Positions 32,670 to 36,842 of a stretch of DNA of 36,842 nucleotides are shown here, one piece after another. The notes beneath the pieces are model-generated. The model saw only the letters and a list, made by a program, of their open reading frames with translations. It searched no databases and had not been told where the DNA came from. Both the position numbers and the translations under genes were made by a program. Each line of letters begins with the position of its first letter. Position 1 is the first letter of the stretch. Source of the DNA: CAYFFO01 sp964342485 (GTDB lineage Bacteria > Chloroflexota > Dehalococcoidia > Lucifugimonadales > CAJWER01); the NCBI GenBank assembly GCA_964342485.1, contig CAYFFO010000021.1, forward strand, positions 1-36,842, read 5' to 3'.

Positions 32670-32978
32670 ATAGGTCACATTGTGAAAATTCCAAACTTTT
32701 CAATTAATATCTATATTCTTTCGGAGATTTTACTAACAGGATCCTGTTGGTAACTACTTTGGTCCTAGTTAGGTTTATCAAATACCAATTTTCGAATATT
32801 TGTATGTATTTGAAATGCCAATTTTAGGATACTTAGGCTATATTCCTTTTGCATGGACAGTTTATCAATACCAAAGTTTGATGAAACTTTTCGTTAACAA
32901 ATATATTTTCAAACAACCCTTCATTGTTTCTAAATAAAATGATAGATTGTCCTAATAAAATGTAATAGGCGAATAAGA
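32670..32978. other. AT-rich intergenic region
   Basis: This is 309 bases without a credible gene on either strand. The only structure I see is the near-perfect palindrome at 32730-32753. Otherwise it is plain AT-rich sequence that probably includes the aldo/keto reductase promoter, which I cannot place. Confidence 0.55.
32730..32753. repeat. 24-bp near-perfect palindrome, operator-like
   Basis: AACAGGATCCTGTT (32735-32748) is a perfect 14-bp palindrome. The symmetry continues after one mismatch into TTAC (32730-32733) and GTAA (32750-32753), giving 22 of 24 symmetric bases with no loop. A loop-free dyad is more like a dimeric repressor site than a terminator. Confidence 0.5.
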
Positions 32979-33914
32979 ATGCTTTATAGAAACTTGGGCA
33001 AATCCGGTCTGGAAATCTCTTGCGTAACTGTTGGTACATCCGGTTTTGGAAGAAGAGAAATGGATTTAAAAACATCCATTGAAGTTGTAAATGAATCAAT
33101 TGAATTGGGAATTAATTCTTTTGATACAGCCAACACCTATGGATTAGCAGAAGAATTTCTAGGGAAAGCACTCCAATCACACCGTCGGGAAACTACTATT
33201 ATTGCAACTAAAGTTGGTTCACCAATTGGCACGGGTCCTAATAATCAAGGAACTTCGAGAAAACACATAAAAATTCAATTAGAAAATAGCCTTAGAAAAT
33301 TACAAACAGATTACATTGATTTATATCAACTACACACGCCTGATAAATTTACACCGATCGAAGAAACAATTAAAACGTTAGATCAGTTTATTCGTTCTGG
33401 GAAAATAAGATATATAGGCTGCTCAAATTATTCTGCATGGCAAGTTAGTCAGCTAGTTGAGTTACAGAGATACCTTGGTATTAACAACTTAGTTAGCGTC
33501 CAACCCGAATATAATATTTTGAGAAGGTCAATTGAAAAAGAACTTATACCCTGTTGTAAAGAATATGGCTTAGGTATATTGGCATATCATCCTTTGGACA
33601 GTGGTTTCTTAACAGGAAAATATTCAGATACAGGAGAACTACCAATTGGCAGTAGATTCCACAATGTACCCCAACTGATAGATCAACATTTTACAAACAA
33701 ACGATTCCAAATTTTAAAAAACCTTCAAAATTTTGCACGTGAAAATAAAAGGAGCCTTATTGAGCTTGCAATCGCATGGCTATTGTCACGTCCGATGGTA
33801 GGCTCAGTTATCGTTGGTTCCAGTCGGAAAGGTCAGATCAGGGCATGTGTAGAAGGAGTAAACTGGGTTCTCGATAATACTCAGTTATCCAAAATTGAGA
33901 AATTGCTCGTTTAG
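32979..33914 (+). CDS. aldo/keto reductase
   Basis: This 311-residue TIM-barrel oxidoreductase uses NADPH to reduce aldehydes or ketones. The catalytic tetrad is Asp49 (FDTANTYG), Tyr54, Lys78 (IATKVG) and His119 (LYQLHTPD). The NADP-binding end is visible as SVIVGSSRKGQI. MLYRNLGKSGLEIS at the start is the standard opening of the YajO/YghZ-type subgroup that includes voltage-channel beta-subunit homologues. The substrate cannot be told. The ATG is preceded by a weak AGGCGA. The D-2-hydroxyacid dehydrogenase follows after 63 bases on the same strand. Confidence 0.95.
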   Translation: MLYRNLGKSGLEISCVTVGTSGFGRREMDLKTSIEVVNESIELGINSFDTANTYGLAEEFLGKALQSHRRETTIIATKVGSPIGTGPNNQGTSRKHIKIQLENSLRKLQTDYIDLYQLHTPDKFTPIEETIKTLDQFIRSGKIRYIGCSNYSAWQVSQLVELQRYLGINNLVSVQPEYNILRRSIEKELIPCCKEYGLGILAYHPLDSGFLTGKYSDTGELPIGSRFHNVPQLIDQHFTNKRFQILKNLQNFARENKRSLIELAIAWLLSRPMVGSVIVGSSRKGQIRACVEGVNWVLDNTQLSKIEKLLV

Positions 33915-33977
33915 TAATGGTATGCTAGACATCATATATGTTGCGGATAAGATTTAAATTAGTATAACGAGGTCAAA

Positions 33978-35024
33978 ATGGCAAAATTCAAAGTAGTTGC
34001 ATCTAAAGTTGGAAGCACCGAAGTTGCAGGCAGATCAGCTTATCATCTGGAAAATGAAGCTCTTAGTGGTATTGGAGCTGAAATAATTGAGATTGCCGCC
34101 GATAGTGATGAAGAATATTTGGAAAAAGCCAAAGATACAGATGCCATCATTTCCGGTAGGCAATTGAATAGGGCCGTGATTGAAGGTCTAGATAAATGTA
34201 AAGTCATCTCTCTTGGAAGTGTAGGGACCGATGGCGTAGACGTTGAAGCCGCTACTGAAAAAGGGATAGCGGTAACTAACGTACCAGATACGTTCATTGA
34301 AGAGGTGGCAGATCATACTATTGCACTTATGATGTCTACATATAGAAGAATCAACTTGATGGATAAAATGTCCAGAGATGGTCATTGGAGTGATGGAAGG
34401 CCGCATTTATACAAATTTCCAAGGTTGATGGGACAAACTCTTGGTCTGATTTCCTTTGGGCATGTATCAAGAGCTGTTGCAAAGAGAGCTCAAGTATTTG
34501 GAGTAAATATTATCGCATACGATCCGTATGTTGAAGAATTGGTTATGTCTGAATATGGTGTTGAACCAGTTGGTTTAACAGAACTATTACAACGTTCAGA
34601 TATAGTTTCGATGCATGCACCGGGAACCCCTGAGACAAAACATCTTCTTAAGGAAGAACACTTTAGGTTGATGAAACCACATTCGTTGTTTATCAATAAT
34701 GGTAGGGGATCAACAGTAGATGAATTAGCTTTAATTCGAGCTTTAGAAGAAGGATGGATTGATGCAGCTGGGTTAGACGTTTTGGAGAAAGAACCTCCGG
34801 ACTTAGAAAATCCTCTTTTACATATGGATAACGTAACAATAACACCCCATGTAGCATCAGCTTCAGCTCGTTTTGATCCGAGAAGGAAAAGAAGGGTGGG
34901 TGAAGAAATAGCACTCGTATTGACCGGACGATGGCCTATGGCCTGTGTCAACCCTTCAGTTTTGGAAGGATCTGATCTTACTCGCTGGCAACCTTATTCT
35001 ATGGAACGAGGACCAGCCAGGTAA
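33978..35024 (+). CDS. D-isomer-specific 2-hydroxyacid dehydrogenase with altered NAD glycine motif
   Basis: This 348-residue protein is of the SerA/D-2-hydroxyacid dehydrogenase family. The catalytic Arg243 (NNGRGSTVDE), Glu272 (DVLEKEPP) and His291 (TPHVAS) are all present. The nucleotide motif that normally reads GxGxxG is SFGHVS at 159-164, so two of the three glycines are serine. The substrate-binding N-terminal domain has the usual GSVGTDGVDVEAATEKGIAVTN. It probably interconverts a D-2-hydroxyacid and 2-oxoacid, with changed cofactor affinity. GAGGT lies upstream of the ATG. The C-terminal 30 residues (SVLEGSDLTRWQPYSMERG) are an extension I do not recognise. Confidence 0.92.
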   Translation: MAKFKVVASKVGSTEVAGRSAYHLENEALSGIGAEIIEIAADSDEEYLEKAKDTDAIISGRQLNRAVIEGLDKCKVISLGSVGTDGVDVEAATEKGIAVTNVPDTFIEEVADHTIALMMSTYRRINLMDKMSRDGHWSDGRPHLYKFPRLMGQTLGLISFGHVSRAVAKRAQVFGVNIIAYDPYVEELVMSEYGVEPVGLTELLQRSDIVSMHAPGTPETKHLLKEEHFRLMKPHSLFINNGRGSTVDELALIRALEEGWIDAAGLDVLEKEPPDLENPLLHMDNVTITPHVASASARFDPRRKRRVGEEIALVLTGRWPMACVNPSVLEGSDLTRWQPYSMERGPAR

Positions 35025-35071
35025 AACCAAATATTCGTCGATCAGTCTATCAATTAAAGGAATGTAAATTC

Positions 35072-35878
35072 ATGTTATTGCGACACAATATCAATAGAAT
35101 CGCTATTGTAATACTCTTAATTTCAACCTCAATAGTTTTGTTTGCCTGTCAAGAAGGATCTGCCGATAAGGAACAATCATTGACTTCTTCTGTCAAACAG
35201 CAAACCAGTGTTTCAGATAGCACAACTAAGACATCAATTGTCAACGATTCCCAATCAGATAAAACACCAAAAACTTCTATTGATACGAAAAAAGAGGATG
35301 GTAAATCTGTACAAGGCGCTCAGGTCAAGCCAACGCCGATTCCAACAACAAAGCCAGTTTCTGATGACTCCTCTGCCGATAAAAGTCAATCTGAATCCTC
35401 TACTTCGGAGGAATATACAACTATTAATGAATATGGATATGAATTAAATTTGTTTGGTGAAGTATTGGTCGACATAACAGGAATATCAAGTGACGAAGCA
35501 AGCAAAACTGAAGGGAGATTATCATTTCCATATTCTGGAGCGAACGTAGCACTTCTATGGTTACCTATGGATGATCTTACGACTCCGGATTTTTTGTCGA
35601 CCACATATGGCATTCTAAAAACATCTCAGCCAGATTTTCAATTCGAGCCAAAAAATCAAGGCGAACTACCGGCAGTAGGGGCATGGGGGATTTATGGGAC
35701 TTTCACTGCATCTAAAAATAATCAGATAGTAGGTGGAGGTTTAATAGGTAGTTGGGCATGCAGAGAAGACAATACAATATTTTCTATAACAGTTACAGGA
35801 CTTGATGTTACCACCGTACAGATAAGGTTTAATGAACTAGTAACTAGTTTCGATTGTCTTTCTCCGCTAGATAGATAG
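35072..35878 (+). CDS. lipoprotein with Ser/Thr-rich stalk, unknown function
   Basis: This 268-residue protein has a signal peptide (hydrophobic residues about 9-25) and lipobox VLFAC, with Cys26. Residues about 28-115 are a Ser/Thr/Lys/Pro-rich linker. Residues about 118-268 form a compact domain (YGYELNLFGEVLVDITGISSDEASK, AVGAWGIYGTFTASKNN, GSWACREDNTIFSITVTG) that I do not recognise. It has one Cys in each of SWAC and FDC, possibly a disulfide. The design (lipid anchor, low-complexity stalk, C-terminal domain) matches the truncated lipoprotein at the left edge. AAAGGA lies ten bases upstream of the ATG. The next gene starts 20 bases after its stop. Confidence 0.8.
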   Translation: MLLRHNINRIAIVILLISTSIVLFACQEGSADKEQSLTSSVKQQTSVSDSTTKTSIVNDSQSDKTPKTSIDTKKEDGKSVQGAQVKPTPIPTTKPVSDDSSADKSQSESSTSEEYTTINEYGYELNLFGEVLVDITGISSDEASKTEGRLSFPYSGANVALLWLPMDDLTTPDFLSTTYGILKTSQPDFQFEPKNQGELPAVGAWGIYGTFTASKNNQIVGGGLIGSWACREDNTIFSITVTGLDVTTVQIRFNELVTSFDCLSPLDR

Positions 35879-35898
35879 TACCTAATGGAGGTGCAATT

Positions 35899-36842
35899 AT
35901 GAAAATTGGAATATATTTGATTTCAACAATCTTTTTGTTGATTTCTTTTAATATTGGAAATATATCCGCACAAGTACCTCCGCCGCCGAAACCACCCAAA
36001 AAAGATCTATCAGTACAAGAACCGAAGAAACTACCTAAAGAAGATACGTCAGGACCAGGACCAGGTAAGCCACCTAAGGGCGATGTGCCAGCACAAGAAC
36101 CGAAGAAACTAGCTGAAACATCTGTTCCAGTTGTACAACCGAATTCTAATAATCAACGAAATAGCCAACAGACAACGTTACAGAAATCTAGGGAGTCGAA
36201 CAAACAGATTAGTCAGGTTCGGAGCCAGACGCAACAAAATATCAAGGGAACCACATCCGAGACTTCCCAAAATAATCAAAACCCTGGAATGTCCAAGCCT
36301 AAACCACAACAGGTTAAACAACAAACAAACTCATTAACTCCCAAAAAAAATAACAGGGGAGCAAGCACACAGCAAACTAGGGAAGTCACTCGTCAAATAG
36401 ATCAAAATCGGCAACAAACAAAACCATTGCCGCAAAAACCAACAGTGACAGAAATCAGGAAAGTCCTTTCCCAAAAAATGAGTACAGTTGAATTGCAAAG
36501 TCAAATGAGCAGGAAAGCCGTCGAAGATTCGAACAAAATTCAACAAGCAAAATCAAACGATTCATCAAATAATATTCAGAACATAAAAGAGCAGTTTAAA
36601 ACTATAAGAGATCAACAACGGTTAAGAGATACAGCCAGGGCGATGACAACTCAACAGACGAGATCGTTGGTTAAGGATTTAGACAAAGAAACTATCAATA
36701 ATATAGGTAAAGATACTGCGAAAATTCTAATCGGGAAAATTCAGAAAGAAGACATACAAAATCTTGATTCAACAAAAGCTAAAGCTTTCGTCAACACTCT
36801 TGCGTCACAAGATCTAAAGGATGTAGGTAGTGCAAGGTTGAA
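35899..36842 (+). CDS. secreted Gln/Lys/Pro-rich low-complexity protein, 3' end outside window
   Basis: An open frame of 314 codons starts at ATG 35899 and has not ended at the window edge. GGAGGTG lies six bases upstream, the strongest Shine-Dalgarno near the right end. The first 24 residues form a clear signal peptide (MKIGIYLISTIFLLISFNIG, cleavage likely after ISA), followed by a polyproline start (QVPPPPKPPKK). The mature chain is disordered-looking and very rich in Gln, Lys, Asn, Ser, Thr and Pro, with repeats such as VQEPKKL and AQEPKKL about 30 residues apart. A more helical, charged region begins near residue 185. No Cys is present. It probably belongs to the cell surface or matrix. 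The function is unknown. Confidence 0.82.
   Translation, partial: MKIGIYLISTIFLLISFNIGNISAQVPPPPKPPKKDLSVQEPKKLPKEDTSGPGPGKPPKGDVPAQEPKKLAETSVPVVQPNSNNQRNSQQTTLQKSRESNKQISQVRSQTQQNIKGTTSETSQNNQNPGMSKPKPQQVKQQTNSLTPKKNNRGASTQQTREVTRQIDQNRQQTKPLPQKPTVTEIRKVLSQKMSTVELQSQMSRKAVEDSNKIQQAKSNDSSNNIQNIKEQFKTIRDQQRLRDTARAMTTQQTRSLVKDLDKETINNIGKDTAKILIGKIQKEDIQNLDSTKAKAFVNTLASQDLKDVGSARL

Noticed and set aside
34490..34951. 153-codon minus-strand frame
   Set aside because: It is antisense to the catalytic region of the D-2-hydroxyacid dehydrogenase, with low-complexity Ser-rich content and no ribosome site.
36131..36546. Short frames on both strands near the right edge
   Set aside because: Both lie within the longer signal-peptide-bearing frame from 35899, which has a strong Shine-Dalgarno; they are shadows.
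1..36842. CRISPR arrays, insertion sequences and phage genes
   Set aside because: I found no regularly spaced repeats, transposase-like proteins, terminal inverted repeats with target duplications, or phage structural genes.

Overview
This window is about 37 kb of AT-rich bacterial DNA (by eye roughly 38% GC), densely packed with genes on both strands. It has no integrase, transposase or CRISPR array. The gene mix suggests a heterotrophic member of the Chloroflexota, possibly of the marine SAR202/Dehalococcoidia type. It includes a PhyH-type dioxygenase, a Gfo/Idh/MocA oxidoreductase, an Ldh-family oxidoreductase, a D-2-hydroxyacid dehydrogenase, D-amino-acid catabolism, an archaeal-type phosphoglycerate mutase and a giant zinc-ribbon membrane protein. 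The taxonomic placement is inference from gene content only; there is no rRNA or other phylogenetic marker here.

Layout. 1-1.3 kb: the end of a Thr/Pro-rich lipoprotein and a small TIGR04076 protein. 1.4-6.8 kb: an FAD amino-acid oxidase and an N-acyl-D-amino-acid deacylase-like amidohydrolase, then a seven-bladed FG-GAP propeller (minus strand) and an MFS transporter. 7.1-11.2 kb: a complete TPP riboswitch and intrinsic terminator controlling a thiamine-type ABC importer (binding lipoprotein, fused double permease, ATPase). 11.2-12.4 kb (minus): MsrA and a small membrane protein. 12.6-18.4 kb: a catabolic group of PhyH dioxygenase, Gfo/Idh oxidoreductase, a lone DppB-type permease, a beta-propeller glycosidase-like protein and an Ldh-family dehydrogenase. 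18.6-24.8 kb: a 1726-residue polytopic membrane protein with three zinc ribbons, followed by a ROK sugar kinase. 24.8-25.0 kb: two nearly identical tRNA-Thr genes. 25.1-28.5 kb (minus): a tightly overlapping operon of prenyl-synthase-like protein, Pgk and archaeal-type PGM. 28.6-30.7 kb: secreted or anchored small proteins, including a thioredoxin-like lipoprotein. 30.8-32.7 kb: a nucleotide-sugar epimerase and a polyprenol-phosphate sugar transferase diverging from a mirror-image promoter pair. 33-36.8 kb: an aldo/keto reductase, a D-2-hydroxyacid dehydrogenase, a lipoprotein, and a Gln/Lys/Pro-rich secreted protein that runs off the right edge.

How the parts fit. The first cluster could release D-amino acids from N-acyl forms and oxidise them. 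The 12.6-18.4 kb group looks like uptake and oxidation of an unknown small hydroxylated or sugar-like compound. ROK kinase, Pgk and PGM are sugar-phosphate and glycolytic enzymes. The epimerase and sugar transferase point to surface polysaccharide. The most unusual items are the giant three-zinc-ribbon membrane protein, the prenyl synthase homologue with eroded Asp-rich motifs at the head of a glycolytic operon (with a promoter placed for leaderless transcription), the mirror-image extended -10 promoters, and an orphan minus-strand terminator upstream of the thiamine operon. Several starts were corrected from Shine-Dalgarno placement, and two genes cut by the window edges were recovered.
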